DNA of 58,041 nucleotides from Pseudarthrobacter raffinosi. Its GTDB lineage: Bacteria > Actinomycetota > Actinomycetes > Actinomycetales > Micrococcaceae. The DNA lies in contig NZ_JAMXBH010000027.1 in the NCBI RefSeq assembly GCF_023913735.1, positions 1 through 58,041 on the forward strand, given 5' to 3'. The notes beneath the pieces are model-generated. The model searched no databases. It saw nothing but the letters and a program-made list of their open reading frames with translations, and had not been told where the DNA came from. This document shows, in pieces, positions 47,449 to 58,041 of the stretch (its first letter is position 1; the number at the start of each line of letters is the position of its first letter). Both the position numbers and the translations under genes were made by a program.

Positions 47449-49068
47449 ATGATCAGCGCCTATACCGGAACCCAGATCAGGGCGGCAGAACAGCCGTTCC
47501 TGGCTGCCGGGATGGGCGATGTTCTGATGCAACGTGCCTCCTACGGGCTCGCCAACGCAGTGGTCCACGAGCTTCAAGCACGCAGCCGGCGGCTTTACGG
47601 CGCCAGCGTGGCCGTCCTCGCAGGCAAGGGTAACAACGGGGGAGATGGCCTCTTCGCCGCCTCGTTCCTGGCCGCCAGGGGAATGCGTACGACGGCGGTA
47701 CTCACCGCCGGAACGGCCCACGCCGGGGCGCTGGCTGCCTTTGAGCGCGCCGGCGGGCGCGTACACCTCCTCACCGAATCCAACGCCAGCCAGCTGGCCG
47801 CACACGTGGCGGGTGCCGACGTCGTAATTGACGCAATCCTGGGGACGGGCGCCCGCGGCGGCCTTCGCGGAGCTGCAGCCGGCCTGGTGAGCGGCCTTTC
47901 GGATTTGCGGCTGTCGGCCGGGGATCCGGGGATTGTGGTTGCCTGCGATACCCCCAGCGGCGTTGATGCCGACACCGGGGAAGCCCATGCGCCGGTGCTG
48001 TCCGCAGATGCGACCGTAACTTTCGGCGCAGCCAAGGTGGGGCTGCTGGCGGACCCGGGCGCCGATCACGCCGGCCGCATCCACGTGGTGCCTATCGGCA
48101 TCGAAGACGAGCTGCCCTGGCCGGCGCTGCGCAGGTTTGAGCCGGTGGACCTGGCCCGGCTCCTGCCCCAGCCCGGGAGGCGCTCGCACAAGTATTCCCG
48201 CGGCGTCCTGGGCGTCGTGGCCGGATCCGCCGATTATCCAGGCGCCGCCGTGCTCGCCTGCCGGGGTGCGCTGGCTGCCGGCGCCGGGATGGTCCGCTAC
48301 CTGGGCCCGCCTGAAGTGGCCGACCTCGTGCGGCAGTCGTGCCCGGAAGTGGTGTGCAGCACGGGCTCTGTCGCGGAGACGCACGTCCAGGCGTGGCTGG
48401 TGGGTTCGGGCATGGGTCCTGGCGACACCGAACAGCTCCGGCGCGCCCGTGACGCCGTGGAATCCGGCCTGCCCGTGATCGCCGACGCCGGGGCGCTACC
48501 CGCCCTGCCTGCGGTCCTGGCGCCGCAGGTGATTCTCACGCCGCACGCCGGCGAGCTGGCGGCCCTCCTCCAGCGGCTCGCCTCGTCCCCCGACAGCCCG
48601 GACTTTGATCCCGCCCCGAGCCGTACCGCCGTCGAGGCTTCCACCCTTGGTGCTGCCCGGCACGCCGCCGTGCTGACCGAGGCCACCGTCCTGCTGAAGG
48701 GTGCCACCACCCTGGTCGCGTCGCCTTTCCAGGATTTCTACAGCCAGGCGGACGGCACGGCGTGGCTCGCCACCGCCGGAAGCGGCGACGTCCTGGCCGG
48801 GATCATCGGTGCGCTGCTCGCCCAACTGGGGTCCGACGTCGGGCGCTTCCGTGATGCGGGCATCGATCCGGACGAGCGCTGGGCGGCGATTGCCGCCCTC
48901 GGGGCCAGCCTCCACGGCCGCGCGGGAGCGGCCGCCTCCGGCAGCGGGCCGCTGACGGCCGGCCGGATTGCGGACGCAATACCAGACGTTTGGTATAAAG
49001 TCAGCCTGCTTAGTAAACCGGCGGGCCGGAAACGTAATAGTCACACCCACCCGCTACCGTGGGCATAG
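47449..49068 (+). CDS. nnr: Bifunctional NAD(P)HX epimerase / ADP-dependent dehydratase
   Basis: A 539-aa repair enzyme for hydrated NAD(P)H. The N-terminal YjeF_N epimerase domain has AGKGNNGGDGLFAA and DAILGTGARGGLRG. The C-terminal ribokinase-like dehydratase domain has PGRRSHKYSRGVLGVVAGS, TPHAGELAAL and AGSGDVLAGIIGALLAQLG. The last ~30 residues after IADAIPDVWYK are variable. acpS followed by nnr is a common actinobacterial pair. No strong RBS is seen before ATG 47449. Confidence 0.94.
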   Translation: MISAYTGTQIRAAEQPFLAAGMGDVLMQRASYGLANAVVHELQARSRRLYGASVAVLAGKGNNGGDGLFAASFLAARGMRTTAVLTAGTAHAGALAAFERAGGRVHLLTESNASQLAAHVAGADVVIDAILGTGARGGLRGAAAGLVSGLSDLRLSAGDPGIVVACDTPSGVDADTGEAHAPVLSADATVTFGAAKVGLLADPGADHAGRIHVVPIGIEDELPWPALRRFEPVDLARLLPQPGRRSHKYSRGVLGVVAGSADYPGAAVLACRGALAAGAGMVRYLGPPEVADLVRQSCPEVVCSTGSVAETHVQAWLVGSGMGPGDTEQLRRARDAVESGLPVIADAGALPALPAVLAPQVILTPHAGELAALLQRLASSPDSPDFDPAPSRTAVEASTLGAARHAAVLTEATVLLKGATTLVASPFQDFYSQADGTAWLATAGSGDVLAGIIGALLAQLGSDVGRFRDAGIDPDERWAAIAALGASLHGRAGAAASGSGPLTAGRIADAIPDVWYKVSLLSKPAGRKRNSHTHPLPWA

Positions 49069-49134
49069 GTTTTGTACCGGCAGGGGCGGTTTTGTGTCCA
49101 CACACCCGCTGTCGAACAACGATGAGGAGCACGC

Positions 49135-51386
<2,252 letters not shown>

Positions 51387-51390
<4 letters not shown>

Positions 51391-53741
51391 AGGCTCCGGC
51401 GTCCACCTACCGGCTCCAGATCCGCAGCAGCTTCACGCTCTTTGATGCTGCTGCGACCGTTCCGTACCTGAAATCACTCGGCGTTGACTGGGTCTACCTG
51501 TCTCCGATCCTGACCGCGGAACAAGGGTCGGATCACGGCTATGACGTGACGAATCCGTCGTCGGTGGATCCGGAGCGGGGCGGACCGGAAGGGCTGCGGG
51601 CACTCTCCGAGGCTGCCCGCGCCCATGGGATGGGCGTGCTGGTGGACATCGTCCCCAACCATGTGGGCGTGGCCTCGCCGGCGCAGAACCCGTGGTGGTG
51701 GTCGCTGCTGCAGGAAGGGCGTGGCTCGCCTTACGCGGAAGCGTTCGACGTCGACTGGGACTTTGGTGCCGGCCGGATCCGAATCCCCGTCCTGGGCAGC
51801 GATGACGACCTCGGACTTCTGGAGGTTGCAGATGGCGAGCTCCACTATTACGGCCACCGCTTTCCATTGGCCGCAGGTTCATACTCCGAGGGCGACTCGC
51901 CGCGGGCTGTGCATGACCGGCAGCATTACGAACTGGTTTCCTGGCGCCGGGCGGACAGCGAGCTGAACTACCGCCGGTTCTTCGCGGTCAACACCCTGGC
52001 GGGCATCCGGGTGGAGGACCCCTGGGTCTTCGGCCAGGCCCATGCAGAGGTGAAGCGCTGGTTCGACGACGGCCTGGTTGACGGGCTGCGTGTGGACCAC
52101 CCGGACGGCCTGGCGGACCCTGCCGGCTATCTTCGCTGGCTCAAGGACCTCAGCGGCGGAGCCTACGTCCTGGTGGAGAAGATCCTGGAGCCGGGCGAGG
52201 AGCTGCCGGCGGAATTCGCCTGCGAAGGCACCACCGGCTACGACGCTCTGGCCGACCTGGACCGCCTGCTGGTGGACCCGGCCGGCGAGGCTGCGTTGGA
52301 CGCGTTGGATGCACGGCTGCGCTCCGGCGAGCCTGCCGACTATGCGGCCATGATTTTGGGGACCAAGCGCGCCGTGGCGGACGGCATGCTGCGGTCCGAA
52401 ATCCTGCGGCTGGCGCGGCTTGTCCCTGCCTTCGCAGACCTGTCGGGTGGCCTGCCCGTTGACGTCGCAGCGGATGCCCTGGCGCAGGTCATCGCGGCCT
52501 TCCCCGTGTACCGCACGTACCTGCCCACGGGTGAGGAAGTGCTGCGCGAGGCCTGCGCGGCTGCGGCTCGCCAGCGCCCTGACCTGGCCGACGTGCTGGA
52601 CGCGCTGATGCCCCTGCTGCTGAAGCCCGAGACTGAACTGGGCCGACGTTTCCAGCAGACGTCCGGCATGGTGATGGCCAAGGGCGTTGAGGATACGGCG
52701 TTCTACCGCTACACCCGGCTGGGGACACTGACCGAAGTGGGAGCGGACCCGTCCCACTTCTCGCTCGCCCCGGACGAATTCCACCGGCGGATGGCCGAGC
52801 GCCAGGAGTCTTTGCCGCTGTCCATGACCACGTTGACCACCCACGACACCAAACGCAGCGAGGACACGCGGGCACGGATCTCCGTCATCGCCGAGCTGCC
52901 GGACCAGTGGGCAGCGACTTTGGACACCCTTCGCGGGCTAGCCCCGGTGCCCGACGGCCCATTCGAGAACCTGCTGTGGCAGGCGGTCATCGGTGCGTGG
53001 CCAGCGTCGCGGGAGCGCCTGCAGGCCTATGCTGAGAAGGCTGCGCGGGAAGCAGCCAACTCCACCACTTGGACGGATCCGGACGAGGAGTTCGAATCAC
53101 GGGTCAAGGCAGCGGTGGATGCAGTGTTCGACGACGCTCGGGTCGCCACGGTGATCGAGGACTTCGTCGCCAGGACGGATCGGTTTGCCGCCGCCAACTC
53201 GCTGTCCCTGAAGCTGCTCCAGCTGACCATGCCGGGAGTGCCGGACGTCTACCAGGGCACCGAATTCTGGGACCGCTCGTTGGCGGATCCGGACAATAGG
53301 CGGGCATTTGACTTCGAACGCCGCGAAACCGCCCTGGCCGCACTGGATGCCGGCACGAGTCCGGCGGACTTTCGGGACGAGGCCACCAAACTGCTGGTGA
53401 CCTCCCGGGCGCTCCGGCTCCGCCGGAACCGGCCGGACCTCTTCCAGGGCTACCGGCCCGTTCTGGCTTCCCACGCTGCGGCGGACCACCTGGTGGCCTT
53501 CGACCGCGGGGCGGACGGCAGCAGAACTGGCGGCGCGCCCGGTGCGTTGACCCTTGCGACGCGGCTTCCCGTCGGACTGGAACGCGCTGGCGGGTGGCGG
53601 GATACCGCCGTCGAACTTTCCACCGCCATGCGGGACGAACTCACGGGACGGACGCACGGCCCCGGCCCGGTGCCGGTGGCCGGCATCCTCCAGCAATACC
53701 CTGTGGCGCTGCTCGCGCCCGTGAACGGAGACAACGCATGA
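51387..53741 (+). CDS. treY: Maltooligosyltrehalose synthase
   Basis: A 784-aa GH13 enzyme that isomerises the reducing-end alpha-1,4 bond of maltooligosaccharides to a trehalosyl bond. It opens with STYRLQIRSSFTLFDAAATVPYLKSLGVDW (family signature in its first half), VDIVPNHVGV, the nucleophile region VDGLRVDHPDGLADP and general-acid Glu in VEKILEPGEELP. The C-terminus contains DVYQGTEFWD, LADPDNRR. It overlaps treX and treZ by 4 nt each. Confidence 0.96.
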
Positions 53742-55528
53742 GCCTGACGCACCACGGTTCCGGCCGGTTCGACGTATGGGCCCCGGACGCCTCGGCCGTC
53801 TCGCTGCTCGCCAACGGGCACCACTACCCCATGAAGCAGGTGGCGGGAGCCCCCGGCGCGGATGGCTGGTGGTCCGCGCCGGACGCGCCGGCTGACGCCG
53901 ACGTGGATTACGGCTACCTGCTCGACGGCGACGCCCACCCGTTGCCCGACCCCCGGTCCCGCCGCCTCCCGGACGGCGTCCACGCGCTGTCCCGCACGTA
54001 CGATCCCGCCTCCTACGCCTGGCAGGACGCTGGCTGGCAGGGAAAGGAACTGCGCGGCTCGGTCATCTACGAACTCCACGTGGGAACCTTCACGCCCGCG
54101 GGAACACTCGATGCAGCCGCGGACAAACTCGGCTACCTCGCGGACCTCGGCATCGATTTTGTGGAGCTGCTCCCGGTCAACGGATTCAACGGAACCCACA
54201 ACTGGGGCTACGACGGCGTCCAGTGGTTCGCGGTCCACGAAGGCTACGGCGGTCCTGCGGCCTACCAGCGTTTTGTGGACGCCGCCCACGCCGCCGGGTT
54301 GGGCGTCATCCAGGATGTGGTCTACAACCACCTGGGACCCAGCGGCAACTACCTGTCCAGATTCGGCCCGTACCTCAAGCAGGGCGACGCCAACACGTGG
54401 GGCGATGCGGTCAACCTCGACGGCCCGGGGTCCGACGTCGTGCGTGAATACATCCTGGACAACGCCGCGCTGTGGCTTCGCGACTATCACGTGGACGGCC
54501 TGCGCCTGGATGCCGTCCACGCGCTGCGCGACGAGCGGGCCGTGCACCTCCTGGAAGAGTTCGGCGCGCTGGGCGATGCGATCTCCGCGGAGACCGGGCT
54601 TCCCAAGACCCTCATCGCGGAATCGGACCTGAACAATCCGCGGCTGATCTACCCCCGCGACGCCAACGGCTACGGCCTCGCCGGGCAGTGGAGCGACGAC
54701 TTCCACCACGCGGTGCACGTCAACGTCAGCGGCGAGACCGCTGGGTACTACGGCGACTTCGCGTCGCTCGGCGTCCTGGCCAAGGTCCTCAAGGACGGCT
54801 TCCTGCACGACGGCAGCTACTCCAGCTTCCGCGGACGCCATCACGGCCGGCCCATCAACACCTCGCTGGTCCACCCTGCTGCCCTGGTGGTGTGCAGCCA
54901 GAACCACGACCAGATCGGCAACCGGGCCATCGGGGACAGGCTGTCCCAGTCCCTGCCGTACGGTCCGCTGGCCGTGGCCGCAGTGCTGACGCTGACCTCG
55001 CCGTTTACGCCCATGCTGTTTATGGGTGAGGAATTCGGTGCCTCCACGCCCTGGCAGTTTTTCACGTCGCACCCCGAGCCGGAGCTGGGCAAGGCGACGG
55101 CGGAGGGCAGGATCCGCGAGTTCGAGCGCATGGGGTGGGATCCCGCCGTCGTCCCCGATCCGCAGGATCCCGAAACGTTCCGGCGCTCCAAGCTCAACTG
55201 GGCGGAGGCTGCTGACGGTGACCATGCGCGCCTCCTCTCGCTCTACCGCTCGTTGACCGCGCTGCGGCGCGCTTATCCCGAGCTGGCCGGCCTGGGGTTC
55301 GCGGAAACGGACGTGACGTTCGACGACGACGCCGGCTGGCTGCGCTTCCGGCGAGGGTCCGTGGAGGTGCTGCTGAATTTCTCGGCGTCGCCTGTGCGCG
55401 TGGACGGTGTGCGGGGCACGGTGCTGTTTTCAACGGACCAGGACACTTTGCTGGACGGGGATGCGTTCCTGCTTTCGGCACACAGTGGGGCGGTTCTGAC
55501 TACTGGGGCAGAAGTAACCTCGAGTTAA
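53738..55528 (+). CDS. treZ: Maltooligosyltrehalose trehalohydrolase
   Basis: A 596-aa GH13 enzyme that releases trehalose from maltooligosyltrehalose. It has an N-terminal beta domain (FDVWAPDASAVSLL), then the barrel with VIYELHVGTFTPAGT, VIQDVVYNHLGPSGNYL, nucleophile DGLRLDAVHAL, acid/base LIAESDLNNPRL and CSQNHDQIGNRA. The length matches known Arthrobacter TreZ (about 598 aa). The start is ATG 53738, overlapping treY by 4 nt. With TreX and TreY it converts glycogen to free trehalose, an osmo- and desiccation protectant. Confidence 0.96.
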   Translation: MSLTHHGSGRFDVWAPDASAVSLLANGHHYPMKQVAGAPGADGWWSAPDAPADADVDYGYLLDGDAHPLPDPRSRRLPDGVHALSRTYDPASYAWQDAGWQGKELRGSVIYELHVGTFTPAGTLDAAADKLGYLADLGIDFVELLPVNGFNGTHNWGYDGVQWFAVHEGYGGPAAYQRFVDAAHAAGLGVIQDVVYNHLGPSGNYLSRFGPYLKQGDANTWGDAVNLDGPGSDVVREYILDNAALWLRDYHVDGLRLDAVHALRDERAVHLLEEFGALGDAISAETGLPKTLIAESDLNNPRLIYPRDANGYGLAGQWSDDFHHAVHVNVSGETAGYYGDFASLGVLAKVLKDGFLHDGSYSSFRGRHHGRPINTSLVHPAALVVCSQNHDQIGNRAIGDRLSQSLPYGPLAVAAVLTLTSPFTPMLFMGEEFGASTPWQFFTSHPEPELGKATAEGRIREFERMGWDPAVVPDPQDPETFRRSKLNWAEAADGDHARLLSLYRSLTALRRAYPELAGLGFAETDVTFDDDAGWLRFRRGSVEVLLNFSASPVRVDGVRGTVLFSTDQDTLLDGDAFLLSAHSGAVLTTGAEVTSS

Positions 55529-55530
55529 CG

Positions 55531-55559
55531 TAGACACTGGAGTTACCCGGGCGTACTAT
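55531..55559 (+). promoter_or_regulatory. Promoter for the membrane hydrolase-like gene
   Basis: TAGACA (55531-55536) and TACTAT (55554-55559) are separated by exactly 17 bp and lie about 60 bp upstream of ATG 55618. The spacing and both hexamers are near consensus. It lies just after treZ, with no terminator visible between them. Confidence 0.55.
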
Positions 55560-55617
55560 TCGCGTACTGACCAGCCGTGATGGGCGGCTCGGTGGTGTGC
55601 GGGCGATGGAGGCCGTC

Positions 55618-57942
55618 ATGGGTGACCCAGCGAATAGCGCGTCGAAGGTTCCGCCCATGCTTGAATTGCGGATCCATGGCATCCGCAACACCCCGCCCCA
55701 CGAGCTCCTCCGATCGGGGAAGCGGTCACTCAAGCCCGACGACGTGGAGCTCTCCTGGGGTGACGAGCTCGCGGGCTTTTACCGGGCCAAAGTCGGGGTG
55801 GGCGCCGGGGCCGAAGGCGCCGTTGTGGACTCCGATGCCGGTGCAAGCGCAGGTGCCGGTGCCGCGGCAAACGGTGGCAGCCGCCGAGTGGTGGAGGCGT
55901 ATTCGTGGGGGCGGCTGGCTCGCTTCACTGGAGTAGGAATGGCCGGGAAGGTCGCCGACGCCGCGGTACGGACGGCCTGGTTCCTGCTGATGCCCTTCGG
56001 GCTGACCAACGCCGCCTACTGGAGCCGGCCGCTGCCCGCCGTTAAGCAGCAGGCGGTTACCGATCCAGTGACCAGGCAGGCGGAACCGCGCATCGACTAC
56101 GCGGACAACAAGCCTCGCGGGCACGACGGAGCGGGACGGATCAGGCTCTTCGCGCTGGGTCTGACCCTGTACTTTGTGGTGACGGCGGCCGTGGTCTCGA
56201 TGGACCTGATCGCGGTCCAGTGTTTTCCCGCCGACGTCCCGGACCAGGAACGCCGCGTCTGCTCCGCGCTGCCGGCCTTCCTGGACGGCCTGGCCGGCAG
56301 GACCCGCGGACAACGCGTCGTCATGTTTGCCCTGATGCCCATCGTGTCGGTGGCCGTCCTGGCAGCCATCGCCTACTTGGCGCGGACCCGGTTCCACCCC
56401 CGGCCGAACCTCGGCAATGATACCCAGGTAGTGGCCGGCAGCAGTGTCGAGGAAATAGCAGCGCTCCCTACGCTGATGATCCGGAATCTGTGGGAAGCGC
56501 GTAAGGAGATCCGCTACAACGGGTGGCTGCACGTGTGGGCGGCGCTTGCCGCGGTTGGCGCCATCATCGCCTGGGACGGGCTCTGGACACGGATCGATGG
56601 CGTTGCCTGCGGAAGCCTGGGCACATTCTTCACGGAGTGCGCCCTTCGTATGGCGCCCGGGCGAATCGGCCTGACTGGCATCGCGATGGTCTTCGCGTGG
56701 CTGGTCGCGGCCGGCGCGGTGGTGCTTGCGGGGATTGAGACGGTCCGGAAGTCCCCGGACAATCCGGACGTGCCGTCCCGGGACGGATCATCATTGATGG
56801 GCTGGATTTCCGGCGGAGCCATCATCAGCGTCCTCGCGGCCGGTCTGGCAGCCGTTCTCTCAGGTGCTCCCGACGGCGGGGTCCCGGGCGCAACGCGAAT
56901 GCTGGGCCTGGGCACCGCTCCGGCCGGGCTCATGTTCGTGATGCTGGTGCTGATCCTCACCATGAGCCGGCTCCGAAGGGAGGGCTACGACAAACGGACT
57001 CTCGGCTGGCGGGGCAAGGGCTCGGCGGTCTTCTCCACCCTTGCCCTGGGAGCGGCAACCATTCTGAGCTGCGCAATTGTGGGGGCTGCCGCCACCGTAC
57101 TCCAGCGCAACCTCGAGCGGCGGGCTGCCACGGCTGACGGGATGTGGCGGTACGGGTCCATGGCCGGTGACGTCCTGATGCCGCCGTCGGTCTTTTCGCT
57201 CTTCAGCGGGCTGCTGCTGGGAGTGATCGTCGCGGGTGCCGTCGCCTGGGGATTGTGCACGTGGCGGGCCGTGCGATCGATGACCTGGAATACGCAGGAA
57301 GCCGCCGTCTCGGAGCTGCTCTTGGCCTACTCTGCCGATCCGCCCCTGCCGCAGCAGGAAGCAGCCGGCCGAAAACTAGTGGCCGCCCGGCGGACCGCGT
57401 CCCTCGCTCACCGGGCAGAGGCCGTGGTGTCGCTGCTGGCCGTCCTCATTTTCCTGGGGCTGCTGTCAGCCTTGATTCTGGGCACCTTCAAGGACTGGTG
57501 GAATTCCGGTCCGGTGGCAGGGCTTTACGGGCTGATCGAAAGCATGGGTGTCCTGGGTCTCGCTGCGGCTGGCGCCACCATTGTTGCGCTTGCCGTGATG
57601 TCGGCCAAACCGAACTCCCGGCCACTGGCACTGCTCTGGGACCTGATGTGCTTTATGCCCAAGACCGCCCACCCGTTCGGTCCCCCCAGCTACGGCGAGC
57701 GGGCGGTCCCCGAATTTGCCGCCAGGATTGCGGCGTGGCTGGATGGCACGGACGGCGCGCCCCCTGCCAAAACCGGCATGGTGGCGATCTCGGCGCACAG
57801 CCTTGGTGCGGTGATCGCCGTAAGCGCCCTGTTCCATCTAAAGTCAACCCGGCCGGATTTGCCTTTCAACCGGATCGGGCTGCTGACCTACGGCACGCAG
57901 CTGAGGTCCTATTTCGGCCGGTTCTTCTCGGAACTCCTGTGA
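55618..57942 (+). CDS. Polytopic membrane protein with split alpha/beta-hydrolase domain, probably truncated
   Basis: A 774-aa protein. The N-terminus LELRIHGIRNTPP looks like the first strand and oxyanion loop of a lipase-type fold. About ten transmembrane helices follow (about residues 170-660). Near the C-terminus AISAHSLGAVIAVS carries a lipase-like Ser nucleophile (S728) in HSLG. Only 46 residues remain after it, too few for the catalytic Asp/His part of such a fold, and the frame stops where a mobile-element-like sequence begins. I infer C-terminal truncation by insertion. The start is ATG 55618, 5 nt after GGAGG; GTG 55597 is possible. Function unknown. Confidence 0.65.
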   Translation: MGDPANSASKVPPMLELRIHGIRNTPPHELLRSGKRSLKPDDVELSWGDELAGFYRAKVGVGAGAEGAVVDSDAGASAGAGAAANGGSRRVVEAYSWGRLARFTGVGMAGKVADAAVRTAWFLLMPFGLTNAAYWSRPLPAVKQQAVTDPVTRQAEPRIDYADNKPRGHDGAGRIRLFALGLTLYFVVTAAVVSMDLIAVQCFPADVPDQERRVCSALPAFLDGLAGRTRGQRVVMFALMPIVSVAVLAAIAYLARTRFHPRPNLGNDTQVVAGSSVEEIAALPTLMIRNLWEARKEIRYNGWLHVWAALAAVGAIIAWDGLWTRIDGVACGSLGTFFTECALRMAPGRIGLTGIAMVFAWLVAAGAVVLAGIETVRKSPDNPDVPSRDGSSLMGWISGGAIISVLAAGLAAVLSGAPDGGVPGATRMLGLGTAPAGLMFVMLVLILTMSRLRREGYDKRTLGWRGKGSAVFSTLALGAATILSCAIVGAAATVLQRNLERRAATADGMWRYGSMAGDVLMPPSVFSLFSGLLLGVIVAGAVAWGLCTWRAVRSMTWNTQEAAVSELLLAYSADPPLPQQEAAGRKLVAARRTASLAHRAEAVVSLLAVLIFLGLLSALILGTFKDWWNSGPVAGLYGLIESMGVLGLAAAGATIVALAVMSAKPNSRPLALLWDLMCFMPKTAHPFGPPSYGERAVPEFAARIAAWLDGTDGAPPAKTGMVAISAHSLGAVIAVSALFHLKSTRPDLPFNRIGLLTYGTQLRSYFGRFFSELL

Positions 57943-58041
57943 GGTGTGTCAAGGATGTGAGACAGTCGCGTAGTTTCTTTTTGGTCAGGCAGCCGCGGGA
58001 AGCGGTTGCGCGGTTGGCGTGAAGGCCGCCATTGCGGTGGC
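57943..58041 (-). mobile_element. Probable end of an insertion element entering from the right
   Basis: From about 57940 the sequence changes character: TGTGTCAAGGATGTGAGACAG at 57947 onward looks like a transposon terminal sequence. It is followed after some 20 nt by the stop codon of a minus-strand frame that runs off the window. The family cannot be assigned from 100 bp. The position coincides with the premature end of the membrane protein gene. Confidence 0.4.
57985..58041 (-). CDS. C-terminal fragment of a possible transposase (partial at window edge)
   Basis: The last 18 codons and TGA stop of a minus-strand frame, reading ATAMAAFTPTAQPLPAAA. The Pro/Ala-rich tail and the nearby terminal-repeat-like sequence fit a transposase C-terminus. 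The fragment is too short for certainty, and the rest lies beyond 58041. Confidence 0.35.
   Translation of the reverse strand, partial: ATAMAAFTPTAQPLPAAA

Noticed and set aside
53450..55225. 591-aa minus-strand frame opposite treZ
   Set aside because: Antisense shadow; composition follows the third-position GC bias of treZ.
57255..58022. 255-aa frame in another phase of the membrane protein gene
   Set aside because: A shadow in the +1 phase, without hydrophobic segments matching the coding frame, that crosses into the mobile-element-like end.

Overview
The window is chromosomal DNA from a high-GC Gram-positive actinobacterium, most likely an Arthrobacter/Pseudarthrobacter-type member of the Micrococcaceae. 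The signs are: a spc-type ribosomal operon with no rpsN between rplE and rpsH; an alpha-type operon with no rpsD; long Ala/Gly/Arg-rich or Ala/Glu-rich extensions on S5, L17 and S9; several apparently leaderless genes; a treX-treY-treZ cluster; and a Tad pilus system with no secretin. The genus rests on protein resemblance and gene order, without any database search.

Layout. (1) 1-1530: an IS110-family element next to a remnant of IS21-type terminal repeats, lying directly upstream of rplN. (2) 1970-9122: rplN-rplX-rplE-rpsH-rplF-rplR-rpsE-rpmD-rplO, a terminator, then secY-adk-map. (3) 9222-13696: an accessory block made of a Ugp-like sugar/glycerophosphodiester ABC importer without its ATPase (minus strand) and a P1-family (DmpA/NylC-like) peptidase. 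(4) 13876-18114: infA-rpmJ-rpsM-rpsK-rpoA-rplQ-truA. (5) 18188-37136: a pilus island with a divergent histidine kinase/response regulator pair, an Hpt-like protein lacking the phosphoacceptor histidine, two complete tandem tad/flp clusters and one prepilin peptidase. (6) 37434-39924: rplM-rpsI-glmM. (7) 39984-44254: mscL, a D-Ala-D-Ala carboxypeptidase-like lipoprotein, coaA and glmS. (8) 44265-46927: a gene of unknown function and a hipBA toxin-antitoxin pair. (9) 47064-49068: acpS and nnr. (10) 49135-55528: treX-treY-treZ. (11) 55618-58041: a polytopic membrane protein with an alpha/beta-hydrolase motif, cut short where another mobile element seems to begin.

How it fits together. The backbone is the conserved ribosomal protein/translation/cell-wall precursor region, interrupted by mobile or accessory modules: the IS elements, the ABC/peptidase block, the 19-kb pilus island and hipBA. 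The two tad clusters share gene order (flp-tadE-tadG-cpaB-tadZ-tadA-tadB-tadC in transcription order) and nearly identical ATPase cores, but differ in pilins and pseudopilin-like proteins. Each has a stem-loop just after the first pilin gene. Cluster 1 has a perfect tandem 11-bp repeat in the -35 region of its flp gene, a plausible site for the OmpR-family regulator encoded nearby. Seven genes (truA, glmM, mscL, coaA, glmS, acpS and the P1 peptidase) have a -10-like hexamer 6-7 nt before the start codon and no convincing Shine-Dalgarno sequence, which suggests leaderless mRNAs.
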